A stretch of DNA of 64,000 nt from UBA12202 sp049595035 (GCA_049595035.1 JBMYKD010000006.1:42318-106317); one strand, 5' to 3'. Shown: positions 7,934 through 17,197, counted from the stretch's first letter. The notes: generated by a model not told the origin, from the letters alone. Made by a program: numbers and translations.

Positions 7934-9038
7934 TAACAGTTTCGGAACCTTGTTCCGCTTTACCACATTCGGTGAAAGCCACGGGCCTGCCATTGGCTGT
8001 GTTGTTGATGGAGTGCCGCCGCGCCTGCCACTTGATGAAAGTGATATTCAACCCTTTCTTGATCGCCGCAAACCCGGCACATCGCGTTTTGTCACCCAGC
8101 GGCGCGAAGATGATAGCGTGCGGATTCTTTCTGGCGTCTTTGAAGGTAAAACAACAGGTACGCCCATCGCTCTGCTGATTGAAAATACAGATCAGCGATC
8201 AAAAGATTATTCCAATATTGCCCAGCAATATCGCCCCGGTCATGCTGATTATACCTATGATGCCAAATATGGGATCAGGGATTATCGGGGGGGTGGCCGG
8301 TCATCTGCCCGTGAAACAGCCAGCCGTGTAGCGGCAGGTGCGGTTGCCCACCGTATTCTGTCTAGCATCTGCCCTGATCTGGTGATACGCGGTGCTGTGG
8401 TTCAGATTGGTGATCATGTGGTTAATCGGGATAACTGGAATTGGGATACAACACAGAGTAACCCGTTTTTTTGTCCGGACGCTGATATTGTTCCTGTCTG
8501 GGAAAGTTTTCTGGATGAAACGCGAAAACAGGGCTCTTCGGCAGGTGCGATTATTGAAATTGTCGCCGATGGTGTGCCTGCTGGCCTTGGTGGCCCTATC
8601 TATAACAAACTGGATGCCCAGCTTGCCGCCGCCATGATGAGCATTAATGCCGTAAAGGGCGTTGAGATTGGTGACGGATTTGCCGCGGCTTCTATCCCCG
8701 GTGATGAGGCTGGTGATAGTATGCGCGTTGATGCCCATGGTACACCCATCTTTACCAGCAATCACGCTGGCGGTGTATTAGGCGGGATTTCTTCTGGTCA
8801 GCCATTGGTTGTCCGCTTTGTGGTTAAACCAACCAGTTCTATCCTGACACCACGGCCAAGCATTGATAGCGATGGCAATGAAGTTGAAGTTATCACCAAA
8901 GGTCGTCATGACCCTTGTGTTGGTATTCGCGCCGTCCCCATTGGTGAAGCCATGATGGCTGTTGTTCTTGCTGATATGCTGATGCAACACACGGCACAAT
9001 GTGGCCTGACGGGGTCAGACTTGCACAAACCGGCATAA
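7926..9038 (+). CDS. aroC: Chorismate synthase
   Basis: A 370-residue enzyme converting 5-enolpyruvylshikimate-3-phosphate to chorismate, the end of the shikimate pathway, using reduced FMN. Signature segments are FGESHGPAIGCVVDGVPP (residues ~10-27), RPGHADYTYDAKYGIRDYRGGGRSSARETA and, near the C-terminus, RHDPCVGIRAVPIGEAM. The ATG at 7926 is preferred over an earlier in-frame ATG at 7893 because the conserved protein begins here and the overlap with fabI is then the common 8-nt type. It is convergent with tlyA, with only 13 bp between stops and no obvious terminator. Confidence 0.95.
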   Translation: MADNSFGTLFRFTTFGESHGPAIGCVVDGVPPRLPLDESDIQPFLDRRKPGTSRFVTQRREDDSVRILSGVFEGKTTGTPIALLIENTDQRSKDYSNIAQQYRPGHADYTYDAKYGIRDYRGGGRSSARETASRVAAGAVAHRILSSICPDLVIRGAVVQIGDHVVNRDNWNWDTTQSNPFFCPDADIVPVWESFLDETRKQGSSAGAIIEIVADGVPAGLGGPIYNKLDAQLAAAMMSINAVKGVEIGDGFAAASIPGDEAGDSMRVDAHGTPIFTSNHAGGVLGGISSGQPLVVRFVVKPTSSILTPRPSIDSDGNEVEVITKGRHDPCVGIRAVPIGEAMMAVVLADMLMQHTAQCGLTGSDLHKPA

Positions 9039-9051
9039 CAGCCTTATCAGC

Positions 9052-9801
9052 TTATGGTTTTCTGGCCACTATAATAAACTCCCGATTACCTTCAGGGCCT
9101 TTAATAGGGCTTTCAGTAATTCCAATGACCTGCCAGCCCATTTCATCTGTCAGCCATCCAGCAATATCATTCTGAACCGCCTGATGCAGATCAGGATCGC
9201 GAACAACCCCGCCTTTCCCAACCTGCCCCTTACCCACTTCAAATTGAGGCTTGATTAATGCGGCTAGCATACCGCCAGATTTCACCAGAGTCAGACTGGC
9301 CGGCAACACCTTGGTCAGTGATATGAATGAAGCATCACAGACCACCATATCAATAGGATCAGGAATATGATCTTTGTTCAAATGGCGGGCATTAGTTCTT
9401 TCCAGCACCACCACGCGATCATCATTCCGTAACGACCAGTCAAGCTGGCCATGACCAACATCGACGGCATAGACTTTCGCAGCCCCCCGGTGAAGCAAAA
9501 CATCCGTAAACCCGCCGGTACTTGCGCCAACGTCAATGGCCACGACCCCTGTTGCATCAAGTTCAGCAAAATGATCAAACGCGCCAGCCAGTTTTACCCC
9601 TCCACGCGATACATAAGGGTGATCTTTCCCCTTTACGATCAGGTCGGTAGCCGCATCAATGCGGTGTCCGGCTTTAGTCAGTTTCTGATCTTTAGCATAT
9701 ACCAGCCCTGCCATGATAAGAGCTTGTGCTTTTTCTCTGCTTTCTGCCAGCCCCTGTTCCACTAACAGAATATCCACCCTTTGCTTTTCCGGCTTAGCCA
9801 T
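9052..9801 (-). CDS. tlyA: TlyA-family rRNA 2'-O-methyltransferase (hemolysin-A family)
   Basis: A 249-residue protein with an N-terminal S4 RNA-binding domain (RVDILLVEQGLAESREKAQALIMAGLVYA) and a C-terminal FtsJ-like SAM methyltransferase domain (VAIDVGASTGGFTDVLLHRGAAKVYAVDVG is the SAM-binding motif; DMVVCDASFISL is motif IV). TlyA homologues methylate ribose 2'-OH groups of 16S and 23S rRNA. The start at 9801 gives MAKPEKQR and an ATGGCTAA 8-nt overlap with dxs; an upstream in-frame ATG at 9831 would add a poorly conserved tail. The pairing with dxs is common in alphaproteobacteria. Confidence 0.9.
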   Translation of the reverse strand: MAKPEKQRVDILLVEQGLAESREKAQALIMAGLVYAKDQKLTKAGHRIDAATDLIVKGKDHPYVSRGGVKLAGAFDHFAELDATGVVAIDVGASTGGFTDVLLHRGAAKVYAVDVGHGQLDWSLRNDDRVVVLERTNARHLNKDHIPDPIDMVVCDASFISLTKVLPASLTLVKSGGMLAALIKPQFEVGKGQVGKGGVVRDPDLHQAVQNDIAGWLTDEMGWQVIGITESPIKGPEGNREFIIVARKP

Positions 9802-11713
9802 TCTGCTTGATGGTCGCGGCAGGAGAGGCATTATCCAGAAACGGCAGAATAGTGGCTAGAATGCCATCAGCATCAAGGCCAGCTTCAGCCAGTTGTGCAG
9901 GTTGTGCATTATGATCAATCATTCGGTCAGGCAATGTCATCATCCGGCATTTTAATCCATGATCAAGATACCCGTGATTGGCCAGAAACGTGAAAACCTG
10001 TGTGCCAAAGCCACCGATACAACCTTCCTCGACCGTGATAAGGACGTCATGTTCTTTGGCCAGTCTGGCAATCAGTTCATGATCAAGTGGCTTGACATAA
10101 CGGGCATCAGCCACCGTAATTGGCATACCTTGCGCGGTGAGTGTGTCTGACACCTTTAAACAATCTGCCAGCCTTGTACCAATGGATAACAACGCAATCC
10201 GGTTACCTTCGCGCATGATGCGGCCTTTACCAATGGGAAGCGGTTTTAAATCTTCGGGAATGGGCACTCCTGTGCCCTCACCCCGCGGGTATCTGAAAGA
10301 AATTGGTCCTTCATCATAGGCGGCGGCAGTGGCCACCATACTGGCCAGTTCTGCTTCATCAGCCGGTGCCATAACTGTCATATTCGGCAATGATGCCATA
10401 AATGCCATATCATAAGCCCCGACATGGGTAGCACCATCAGCACCAACCAGCCCTGCTCTATCAACCGCAAATCGAACGGGAAGATTCTGTAAAGCTACGT
10501 CATGGACAAGTTGGTCATAGCCACGTTGTAAAAAGGTGGAATAAATAGCGGTAAATGGCTTCATACCTTCTGTTGCTAACCCGGCCGCAAAAGTAACTGC
10601 ATGCTGCTCGGCAATACCAACATCAAAACTTCGGCGGGGAAAACGCCGGGCAAAATGATCAAGCCCTGTTCCTGATGGCATAGCCGCAGTAATCGCCATA
10701 ATATCATTATCTTTTTCAGCCTGTTTGATCAGCTGTTCAGCAAATACAGAGGTATAGTTAGGGGGGGCATTACGTTTGGCTTGGCTATTTTCTTCACCAA
10801 CAACATCAAATCGGGCAACCGCGTGATATTTTTCGCCGCTTTCCTTACCAAAAGGATGCCCGCGTCCTTTTTCAGTCCGCACATGCAACAAAACAGGGCC
10901 ATCATAAACCCCTTCGCGCAGATTGCTTAAAATCGGTAATAATTGATCCAGATCATGCCCATCAACAGGGCCCAGATAATAAAACCCCAATTGAGAAAAT
11001 AGCGTGCTTGTACCAACCAGACCGCGTGCCATTTCTTCGGCTCTTTTGGCGGTGCTTTGCATTTCTTCGGGGAACCTCTTGGCTACCTTTTTTGCCAGAT
11101 GGCGGATAGACATGAATCGCCGCGAGGATATCAACTGGCTTAGATAAGAACTCATCGCCCCTACGGCAGGTGCAATTGACATATCATTATCATTAAGAAT
11201 GACTAGCATCCGTGATTTGAGATCACCAGCGTTATTCATGGCTTCATAAGCCATGCCCGCACTCATAGCGCCATCGCCAATAACCGAAATAACGTGATTT
11301 TGACCACCTTTATGGTCACGAGCTACGGCCATGCCCAATCCGGCGGAAATAGAGGTGGAAGAATGCGCCGCCCCAAAAGGATCATAAACAGATTCATCAC
11401 GCTTGGTAAAACCGGATAAGCCCCCCGGCTGACGTAATGTACGAATACGGTCACGGCGTCCGGTTAATATCTTATGAGGATAAGCCTGATGCCCGACATC
11501 CCAGATCAGGCGATCATCTGGCGTATCAAAAATGTAATGCAAAGCCACGGTGAGCTCAACAACGCCAAGTCCGGCCCCCAGATGCCCACCTGTACGCGAC
11601 ACAGCTGAAATGGTTTCATGCCGCAGCTCATCAGCGAGTTGTCGCAATTCTCCACGCGAAAGGGATTTCATGTCAGCTGGAACATGGATTTTATCTAGTA
11701 ATGGTGTTTCCAT
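9794..11713 (-). CDS. dxs: 1-Deoxy-D-xylulose-5-phosphate synthase
   Basis: A 639-residue TPP enzyme making DXP from pyruvate and glyceraldehyde 3-phosphate, the entry to the MEP isoprenoid pathway. The three transketolase-type domains are visible: N-terminal GHLGAGLGVVELTVALHY, the TPP/Mg motif ISVIGDGAMSAGMAYEAMNNAG (residues ~140-161), the central FDVGIAEQHAVTFAAG, and a C-terminal domain with LLSIGTRLADCL. The length is typical. It forms a run with ispA and xseB upstream, and ispH (the final MEP step) lies at 53043. The order xseB-ispA-dxs-tlyA is a classical bacterial cluster. Confidence 0.96.
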   Translation of the reverse strand: METPLLDKIHVPADMKSLSRGELRQLADELRHETISAVSRTGGHLGAGLGVVELTVALHYIFDTPDDRLIWDVGHQAYPHKILTGRRDRIRTLRQPGGLSGFTKRDESVYDPFGAAHSSTSISAGLGMAVARDHKGGQNHVISVIGDGAMSAGMAYEAMNNAGDLKSRMLVILNDNDMSIAPAVGAMSSYLSQLISSRRFMSIRHLAKKVAKRFPEEMQSTAKRAEEMARGLVGTSTLFSQLGFYYLGPVDGHDLDQLLPILSNLREGVYDGPVLLHVRTEKGRGHPFGKESGEKYHAVARFDVVGEENSQAKRNAPPNYTSVFAEQLIKQAEKDNDIMAITAAMPSGTGLDHFARRFPRRSFDVGIAEQHAVTFAAGLATEGMKPFTAIYSTFLQRGYDQLVHDVALQNLPVRFAVDRAGLVGADGATHVGAYDMAFMASLPNMTVMAPADEAELASMVATAAAYDEGPISFRYPRGEGTGVPIPEDLKPLPIGKGRIMREGNRIALLSIGTRLADCLKVSDTLTAQGMPITVADARYVKPLDHELIARLAKEHDVLITVEEGCIGGFGTQVFTFLANHGYLDHGLKCRMMTLPDRMIDHNAQPAQLAEAGLDADGILATILPFLDNASPAATIKQNG

Positions 11714-11785
11714 ATCTTATTGTCTTCTCATCCTCAGCCAGATAAAACCTTATACATATAATTTGTGGGGCAAAACAAACATAAA

Positions 11786-12727
11786 TCAAGCTTTGCGCGT
11801 GATTATATATTGCGCCATATCATCCAGATAGCCTTGCCATAAGGGATTATTAGCCTTTATACGCGCTAGAGATTGCCGCGCGATATCAATCTGATTGTGC
11901 GCTTCTTGTCTTGCCCCATCTAGCCCCAGATGTGCGACAAATGTAGCTTTACCGCGCCAGTCATCCTGACCAAGCGGCTTACCGACCAGTTGTTCATCCC
12001 CGTCAGCATCAAGTAAATCATCTGCAATCTGAAAAGCCTGTCCAATGGCTTTACCATAATTGGCCAAATCTGTCAGAATATCTGGTGTTGTTCCGGCATA
12101 CTGCCCACCTGCCAGAACAGATGCGGTAATCAATGCACCCGTTTTCAAGGCCTGCATTCTGGCTGTGGCGGCATAATCAAGGGTCTGAGTTTCCGCTTCA
12201 AGATCAAGCATCTGTCCGCCCGCCATGCCAGCATCCCCTGCTGCAACAGCCAGATTATGAACTAGTTGTGACCGGATCAATGGGTCCGGATGGGTAGCTG
12301 GTGCCGATAACAATTGAAAGGCCAGACTTTGTAATGCATCCCCCGCCAGAATGGCCGTTGCCTGATCAAAAGCCAGATGACAGGATGGTTTACCACGCCT
12401 TGTGGCGGCATCATCCATCGCTGGCAAATCATCATGGATAAGCGAATAGGCATGAAGACATTCAAATGCGGCGGCAACATGTAAAATACCTTGTGGAATA
12501 TCAGGTTTAGCCTGATCATCCTGCATGAGCATAACAGCGGTTGAAGCTACCAGAAACGCCCGCACCCTTTTACCACCATTTAATGTTGAATAGGCCATAG
12601 CATCAACCAGACGCGTTGGTGCCCCATTCTTTTTTTCCATATCAAAGATGTGATTCAGGACAGCATCGGTTTGCTGGGCTATATTCTGCATCTGGGCAGA
12701 CAGGGATACCTTATCCGGGCTCATCAT
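11786..12727 (-). CDS. ispA: Polyprenyl synthetase (farnesyl/geranylgeranyl diphosphate synthase)
   Basis: A ~313-residue trans-prenyltransferase. The first aspartate-rich motif is LIHDDLPAMDD, the second QIADDLLDADGD, and the IPP-binding NGGKRVRAFLV lies near residue 40. It condenses IPP with allylic diphosphates, most likely giving farnesyl diphosphate for quinone and undecaprenyl chains. Several ATGs are possible (12742, 12727, 12724); 12727 is chosen because AAAGGG precedes it, while 12742 has no ribosome-binding sequence. It sits between xseB and dxs. The exact chain length of the product cannot be told from the sequence alone. Confidence 0.9.
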   Translation of the reverse strand: MMSPDKVSLSAQMQNIAQQTDAVLNHIFDMEKKNGAPTRLVDAMAYSTLNGGKRVRAFLVASTAVMLMQDDQAKPDIPQGILHVAAAFECLHAYSLIHDDLPAMDDAATRRGKPSCHLAFDQATAILAGDALQSLAFQLLSAPATHPDPLIRSQLVHNLAVAAGDAGMAGGQMLDLEAETQTLDYAATARMQALKTGALITASVLAGGQYAGTTPDILTDLANYGKAIGQAFQIADDLLDADGDEQLVGKPLGQDDWRGKATFVAHLGLDGARQEAHNQIDIARQSLARIKANNPLWQGYLDDMAQYIITRKA

Positions 12728-12762
12728 CATATGCCCTTTCATGCTATGTGAAATGTTAATGA

Positions 12763-13005
12763 TTATTCCGCATCAAAGGGGGTAGTCATTTCAGCATCAG
12801 CGCTTGCTTTCTGGGCACGAATGGCTTCAACACGCATTTTTGCTTCATCAAGGCGTTTCTGGCAATGCCGTTTGAGTTCTGTTCCACGCTCATAGGCGGC
12901 GACAGCATCATCTAACGATACATCACCACGTTCCAGCTTCTCAACGATTGTTTCCAGTTCTTTTAATGCAGCTTCAAAGCTCATTTCATCTGCGGCATGT
13001 GCCAT
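12763..13005 (-). CDS. xseB: Exodeoxyribonuclease VII small subunit
   Basis: An 80-residue protein with the XseB pattern FEAALKELETIVEKLERGDVSLDDAV followed by YERGTELKRHCQKRL. It partners XseA (not in this window) in a single-strand exonuclease used in repair. The ATG at 13005 follows AGGAAAG and gives MAHAADEMSFE; a longer frame upstream lacks family similarity. It heads the xseB-ispA-dxs-tlyA run. Confidence 0.93.
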   Translation of the reverse strand: MAHAADEMSFEAALKELETIVEKLERGDVSLDDAVAAYERGTELKRHCQKRLDEAKMRVEAIRAQKASADAEMTTPFDAE

Positions 13006-13031
13006 GTTCTTTCCTTTCCTGCTATGGGCGC

Positions 13032-13496
13032 TTATGGTGATACCGTCTGGGCAATGATCTTGACAATTTCTGTAATACACTTTCTGACCTGTGGGTCTTC
13101 AACAGAATAATAACTGCGCACCAGTTCCAGCGTTTCACGCCTTGCCAATGGGTCTTTCATCTGGGCATCTATGTTCATTTTAAAATCAGAAAAGGCAATT
13201 TGCCGTGGTGAGTTTGATTTTGTTGCGCTCGACATATCATAAAAAAAATAACTAATATCAACATCCAGTAGCTGGCTGATATCCCAAAGCCGTGATGCGC
13301 TCACCCGATTTGATCCACGTTCATATTTCTGCACTTGCTGAAAGGTAACGCTTAAACCATGAGCTAATTGTTCCTGACTGAAACCAAGCAATGTCCGCCG
13401 CGACCGAATCCGTTGTCCAACATGCACATCAATAGCGTTATGATTGGTAACGCCATAATTCGTATCAACTGTTTTTTTGCCTTTATTATCTACCAT
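13032..13496 (-). CDS. XRE/Cro-CI family transcriptional regulator
   Basis: A 154-residue protein with a helix-turn-helix at residues ~27-80 (GQRIRSRRTLLGFSQEQLAHGLSVTFQQVQKYERGSNRVSASRLWDISQLLDV, written here only to show position by its conserved GFSQEQLA and QKYERG cores). The C-terminal ~70 residues contain SYYSVEDPQVRKCITEIVK. The architecture resembles alphaproteobacterial regulators of the PraR type, linked to biofilm and quorum traits in rhizobia. It ends 26 bp upstream of xseB, so read-through into the isoprenoid cluster is possible. The target genes are unknown. Confidence 0.82.
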   Translation of the reverse strand: MVDNKGKKTVDTNYGVTNHNAIDVHVGQRIRSRRTLLGFSQEQLAHGLSVTFQQVQKYERGSNRVSASRLWDISQLLDVDISYFFYDMSSATKSNSPRQIAFSDFKMNIDAQMKDPLARRETLELVRSYYSVEDPQVRKCITEIVKIIAQTVSP

Positions 13497-13682
13497 ATCA
13501 AATCTGCTAGTTTTCTTATCGATCAGCCTTTACCATGCCTGTCGATATGAACCATCAGGCTATCATTTGCTTCATCAGCCATTATTGCTTGCCATAATAT
13601 AAAACTCAAGCCTCATAGCGAAAACCCCTTTCCATTAACTTCTATGGTTTTCCCATCCTTTTAGCTGGGAGAAAAGGCCTGA

Positions 13683-14633
13683 CTATAATGAAGGCGTGAT
13701 ATCATCAAGCGCATGTAGCAAGGCGCTTAAAATCCCCGGCTCAAAAGCGGAATGACCAGCATCATCAATCATGGTGATCTGTGCTGATTGCCATTTTGAC
13801 GCAAGAGAACTGGCAGAAAACGGGGGGCAAATCACATCATGCCTTCCCTGAATAATATAGGCAGCCTTGCCTTCCAGCCGATCAATATGTGAAAGGATAT
13901 AATCGGGCGGCAGAAAACAGTTATTGTCAAAATAATGTGCCTCTAGTCGTGCCAGACTTAACGCCATTCGGCCACCACCATTCCGCATCTCTGCCTTAAG
14001 TGTCGCGCAGGAGTTTTCATAAGCAGACCAGTGTTCGGCCGCTATCATGGCTACGGCCTGATCGGGGTCAGATAATCGCCGCAGATAGGCTACCAGAATA
14101 TCGTCGCGTTCATCTTCAGGAAGAAAATGGCTAAATCTTTGCCAGGCTTCGGGATAAAAGCGGCGCATATCATATAAAAACCAGTCAATTTCCTGCCTTG
14201 TGCCCAGGAATACGCCTCGCAAGACAAAGCCCAGACAATGTTCAGGGTGGCGAATACCATAAACAAGGGATAGGGTTGCTCCCCATGAACCACCAAAAAC
14301 GATCCAGCTATCAATGCCTAATTTCAACCTGATACGTTCAATATCAGCCACCAGATGATCTGTTGTATTATGTTCTATTGATGCAAATGGTCGGGATTGC
14401 CCGCATCCACGCTGATCAAATAAAATCGCCCGATATCTGTCAGGGTTAAACATACGCCGATGCATGGCAGACACCCCTGACCCGGGGCCACCATGAAGAA
14501 AAATAACAGGGATACCGTCTGGATTGCCGCATTCCTCGACATAAAGGACATGCCCATCATCTGTATCTACACGATGTCTGGCAAAAGGCGTAACAGGCGG
14601 GAAAAGGCGATCAAACTGATCTGATGAACGCAT
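13683..14633 (-). CDS. pip: Proline iminopeptidase
   Basis: A 316-residue alpha/beta-hydrolase of peptidase family S33, releasing N-terminal proline from peptides in the cytoplasm. Visible are the oxyanion region FLHGGPGSGVS (residues ~46-56), the nucleophile elbow FGGSWGATLSL (Ser in GGSWG, ~residue 113), a late Asp near GRHDVI, and the catalytic His in DDAGHSAFEPG. The length is normal. It follows rpoH by 15 bp on the same strand, so it may be made with the heat-shock factor. Confidence 0.92.
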   Translation of the reverse strand: MRSSDQFDRLFPPVTPFARHRVDTDDGHVLYVEECGNPDGIPVIFLHGGPGSGVSAMHRRMFNPDRYRAILFDQRGCGQSRPFASIEHNTTDHLVADIERIRLKLGIDSWIVFGGSWGATLSLVYGIRHPEHCLGFVLRGVFLGTRQEIDWFLYDMRRFYPEAWQRFSHFLPEDERDDILVAYLRRLSDPDQAVAMIAAEHWSAYENSCATLKAEMRNGGGRMALSLARLEAHYFDNNCFLPPDYILSHIDRLEGKAAYIIQGRHDVICPPFSASSLASKWQSAQITMIDDAGHSAFEPGILSALLHALDDITPSL

Positions 14634-14648
14634 AAGCGGTCTTCTCTA

Positions 14649-15533
14649 TTATGTCAGGTAAGGCAAATCGCTAATTTCGGGCACACGCTCCTCAAGGCTG
14701 ATGCGTATCTTTTTGAGCGCCCTTGCTTCAAGCTGGCGGACTCTTTCCTTACTTACCCCAAAATCAATTCCTAATTCTTCCAATGTTGATCCTTCGTCAT
14801 TAAGCCTTCGACGCTGGATGATCATTTTTTCCCTATCAGGCAAATCATTAAGCGCATCATTGAGCCAATCGGACAATGTATCCGCATCAGAAGATGTCAT
14901 GACTGTCATCTCAGGATTCGGGCGGTCATCAACCAGAAAATCCTGTACGGAATTATCACCATTTTCACCAATCACGGCATTCAATGAAGAATCCGAACCG
15001 GACATTCGCATTTCCATATGCTGAACGTCGTTGATGGATACACCAATGATATTTGCGATTTGCTGACGGCCTTCGTTAGTAAGAGCCCCGCCATCTACTT
15101 CGCCGATACGGGCGCGCAAACGTCTTAATTTGAAAAAGAGGGATTTATGAGCTGATGTCGTCCCTGTCCGCACAATAGACCAGTTCCGCAGGACGTAATC
15201 CTGTATAGATGCTCTGATCCACCAGACAGAATAGGTAGAAAACCGCACTTCACGTTCAGGATCAAAACGGTTCGCGGCTTGCATGATGCCGATATTGCCT
15301 TCCTGAATCAAATCACCAAGAGGCAGACCATAATGTCTGAATTTAGAAGCAATGCTGATAACAAGACGAGAATAAGCCATGACCAGCTTATGCATGGATC
15401 GCTCGCAACGATCATCACGCCATTTGGTTGCCAGAACTAACTCTTCTTCACGTTCAAGCAAATCTTCGCGCATGACACGGCGAATATACTCATTATCGTG
15501 ATTTACCGCATCGCGGTTACTTTCCTCGCCCAT
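14649..15533 (-). CDS. rpoH: RNA polymerase sigma-32-type factor (RpoH family)
   Basis: A 294-residue sigma-70-family protein lacking region 1. Region 2 (LVMAYSRLVISIASKFRHYG, GDLIQEGNIGIMQAANRFD, FSTYSVWWIRASIQDYVLRNWS) is followed by SAHKSLFFKLRRLR, which matches the RpoH box, and region 4 ends with STLEELGIDFGVSKERVRQLEARALKKIR. It directs heat-shock or oxidative-stress transcription. Alphaproteobacteria often have two RpoH paralogues, and I cannot tell which this is. The ATG at 15533 follows AGGG at 6 nt, better than an in-frame TTG at 15539. The short leader is AT-rich. Confidence 0.9.
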   Translation of the reverse strand: MGEESNRDAVNHDNEYIRRVMREDLLEREEELVLATKWRDDRCERSMHKLVMAYSRLVISIASKFRHYGLPLGDLIQEGNIGIMQAANRFDPEREVRFSTYSVWWIRASIQDYVLRNWSIVRTGTTSAHKSLFFKLRRLRARIGEVDGGALTNEGRQQIANIIGVSINDVQHMEMRMSGSDSSLNAVIGENGDNSVQDFLVDDRPNPEMTVMTSSDADTLSDWLNDALNDLPDREKMIIQRRRLNDEGSTLEELGIDFGVSKERVRQLEARALKKIRISLEERVPEISDLPYLT

Positions 15534-15624
15534 ATTCAACCCTAACTTAATTTTATATACTTTAACTTATTTAGAGAGATAAGCCTGAAGCATCATAGGT
15601 CAAGAGCATCTTATCATTATTTTT

Positions 15625-16137
15625 TTATGCTGCATCCATTAATAGCTCAAGCTTGTCAGCGGCGGCCGTTTGATCAATCTGCTCAATCGCCGCAAACTCA
15701 CGCGCCAGCCGTTCCAATGCCGCCTGATACATTTGTCTTTCACTGTAAGACTGTTCTGTCTGATTTTCACGCCGACGCAAATCCCGCACAACCTCGGCAA
15801 TAGATACAGGATCACCGGATCTGATCTTATCATCATAGACTTTGGCACGCTTTGACCACATATCCCGACGTGATTTTGCCTTACCTTTCAACGTAGTAAT
15901 GGCTTCTTCCATCTGTTTTTTGGATGATAATGTTCGTAAACCAAGGCTTCTTGCTTTTTCTAATGGCACTCGCAACGTCATGCGATCCTGTTCAAATCTA
16001 ACAATAAGAACATCCATTTCCATTCCGGCAATGGTTTGCTGTTCTGTTCCGAGAATGCGCCCAACACCATGTGTCGGATAGACGACAAAATCATTTGCAT
16101 TAAACTCAATATCGGTTTTTTTAGTCTTGCTGGCCAT
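15625..16137 (-). CDS. carD: CarD/CdnL-family transcription regulator
   Basis: A 170-residue protein with the CarD_CdnL RNA-polymerase interaction domain at the N-terminus (FNANDFVVYPTHGVGRILG, GMEMDVLIVRFEQDRMTLRVPLEKA) and a helical DNA-binding C-terminus (RRDMWSKRAKVYDDKIRSGDPVSIAEVVRDL). Homologues bind the polymerase beta subunit and stabilise open complexes, including at rRNA promoters. The ATG follows AGGAAGATCA. It sits downstream of fdxA, an arrangement I know from alphaproteobacteria. The gap upstream carries several inverted repeats that may be control sites. Confidence 0.92.
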   Translation of the reverse strand: MASKTKKTDIEFNANDFVVYPTHGVGRILGTEQQTIAGMEMDVLIVRFEQDRMTLRVPLEKARSLGLRTLSSKKQMEEAITTLKGKAKSRRDMWSKRAKVYDDKIRSGDPVSIAEVVRDLRRRENQTEQSYSERQMYQAALERLAREFAAIEQIDQTAAADKLELLMDAA

Positions 16138-16168
16138 TGATCTTCCTGTTCTTTAAAAAATACCATAA

Positions 16169-16239
16169 GCTGAACTACTTCAGCAAAGGGGATATTAAAA
16201 CAATATTCTATTACATTGTTTTGTTTGGAACATTGTTTT
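16169..16239. promoter_or_regulatory. Cluster of inverted repeats upstream of carD
   Basis: Two structures lie in the 260-bp gap before carD. A 6-bp hairpin GCTGAA/TTCAGC with a 4-nt loop is at 16169-16184, about 32 bp from the start codon. A set of half-sites follows: AAAACAAT (16197-16204), ATTGTTTT (16215-16222) and ATTGTTTT again (16232-16239). The spacing suggests an operator for a dimeric regulator. The rest of the gap (16240-16397) shows no gene. Confidence 0.45.
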
Positions 16240-16397
16240 AGCTAATCAGCGCGTTTGCATATTAGCCATGCTCAAAATGCACTAAGGCACCAAGTAAATA
16301 TTGTACCATAAATAATACCATTTTGGAAGTCTGGCATGCCAAGGCGTCAGCTCAAAGGCTGTTTGGATCCATTATTCTTTCAAATCTGCAGATATGA

Positions 16398-16739
16398 TTA
16401 AGCATCACCCGTGCCAGGACGATCAATGAAATGGCTTTCAAACTTGCCTTCCATCTCACGATATTTATCAGCATCTTCGAGCGGGTCTTTGCGCCGGGTA
16501 ATATTTGGCCATGCTTCCGATTTTTCGGTATTAAAGGCAATCCAGGCGTCCGCCCCCTGATCTGTATCAGGTAAGATCGCTTCCGGTGGACATTCCGGTT
16601 CACAAACACCGCAATCAATGCACTCATCCGGATGAATCACAAGCATATTTTCCCCTTCATAGAAACAATCTACCGGGCATACCTCGACACAATCCGTATA
16701 TTTACAGCGAATACATTTATCATTCACGATATATGTCAT
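16398..16739 (-). CDS. fdxA: FdxA-type 7Fe ferredoxin
   Basis: A 113-residue ferredoxin with two cluster motifs in the first half: CIRCKYTDCVEVCPVDCF and CIDCGVCEPECPPEAI. The extra residues between the first cysteines are typical of the [3Fe-4S][4Fe-4S] FdxA family. A C-terminal extension (WAFNTEKSEAWPNIT-like region then a charged tail) is normal for alphaproteobacterial FdxA. It is a soluble low-potential electron carrier. It lies between the Hsp15-like gene and carD on the same strand. Confidence 0.93.
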   Translation of the reverse strand: MTYIVNDKCIRCKYTDCVEVCPVDCFYEGENMLVIHPDECIDCGVCEPECPPEAILPDTDQGADAWIAFNTEKSEAWPNITRRKDPLEDADKYREMEGKFESHFIDRPGTGDA

Positions 16740-16807
16740 GATGAAACATCCTTATTTATTTTCGTTTCTTTTATTAACGAAACCCGCACAGCGTGGCAAC
16801 AGACAAT

Positions 16808-17197
16808 TTATCGCATCAGCCGGTCAATAGCACGCCTGTCTTTTTTCGTTGGTCTTCCACTTCCCGGATCACGGCTAACCCCTGACAGCACCTTATCTAT
16901 TTTGGTTTCAGTTGCTGGTTTAGGGGGATCAAGATCATCATAAAGTAGAACTGCTTCAACTGCTGGGCGGCGATATTGCGCCAAAGCTTTGATACGGATA
17001 ATCCTGATTGCATTGCCTTGCGGAAAGGTAAGCACCATGCCGGGCCTGGCCTGCCTATGTGGTTTAGACATGATATCGCCGTCCACACGCAAGCGGCCAC
17101 CGGAAATCAGCCTTCCGGCCATCGCTCTGGTTTTGAAAAATCGCGCCGCCCACAGCCATTTATCCAGCCGCATTGCGATGATATCATCCGCCGGCAT
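16808..17197 (-). CDS. S4-domain RNA-binding protein (Hsp15-like)
   Basis: A 129-residue protein starting with an S4 domain (MRLDKWLWAARFFKTRAMAGRLISGGRLRVDG, position ~residues 9-40) and ending in a basic tail (SGRPTKKDRRAIDRLMR). Hsp15/HslR homologues bind stalled 50S subunits carrying nascent chains and are heat-induced, which fits the nearby rpoH. Its ATG shares one base with the stop of the helicase gene (TAATG), so translation is coupled. Other S4 proteins cannot be fully excluded, but length and tail match HslR. Confidence 0.85.
   Translation of the reverse strand: MPADDIIAMRLDKWLWAARFFKTRAMAGRLISGGRLRVDGDIMSKPHRQARPGMVLTFPQGNAIRIIRIKALAQYRRPAVEAVLLYDDLDPPKPATETKIDKVLSGVSRDPGSGRPTKKDRRAIDRLMR

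Noticed and set aside
13614..13675. Terminator or operator after the proline iminopeptidase gene
   Set aside because: Several short imperfect inverted repeats (GAAAACC/GGTTTTC and TTTTCCCA-type) are present, but none has a U-tract or consistent stem; I cannot support a specific element.
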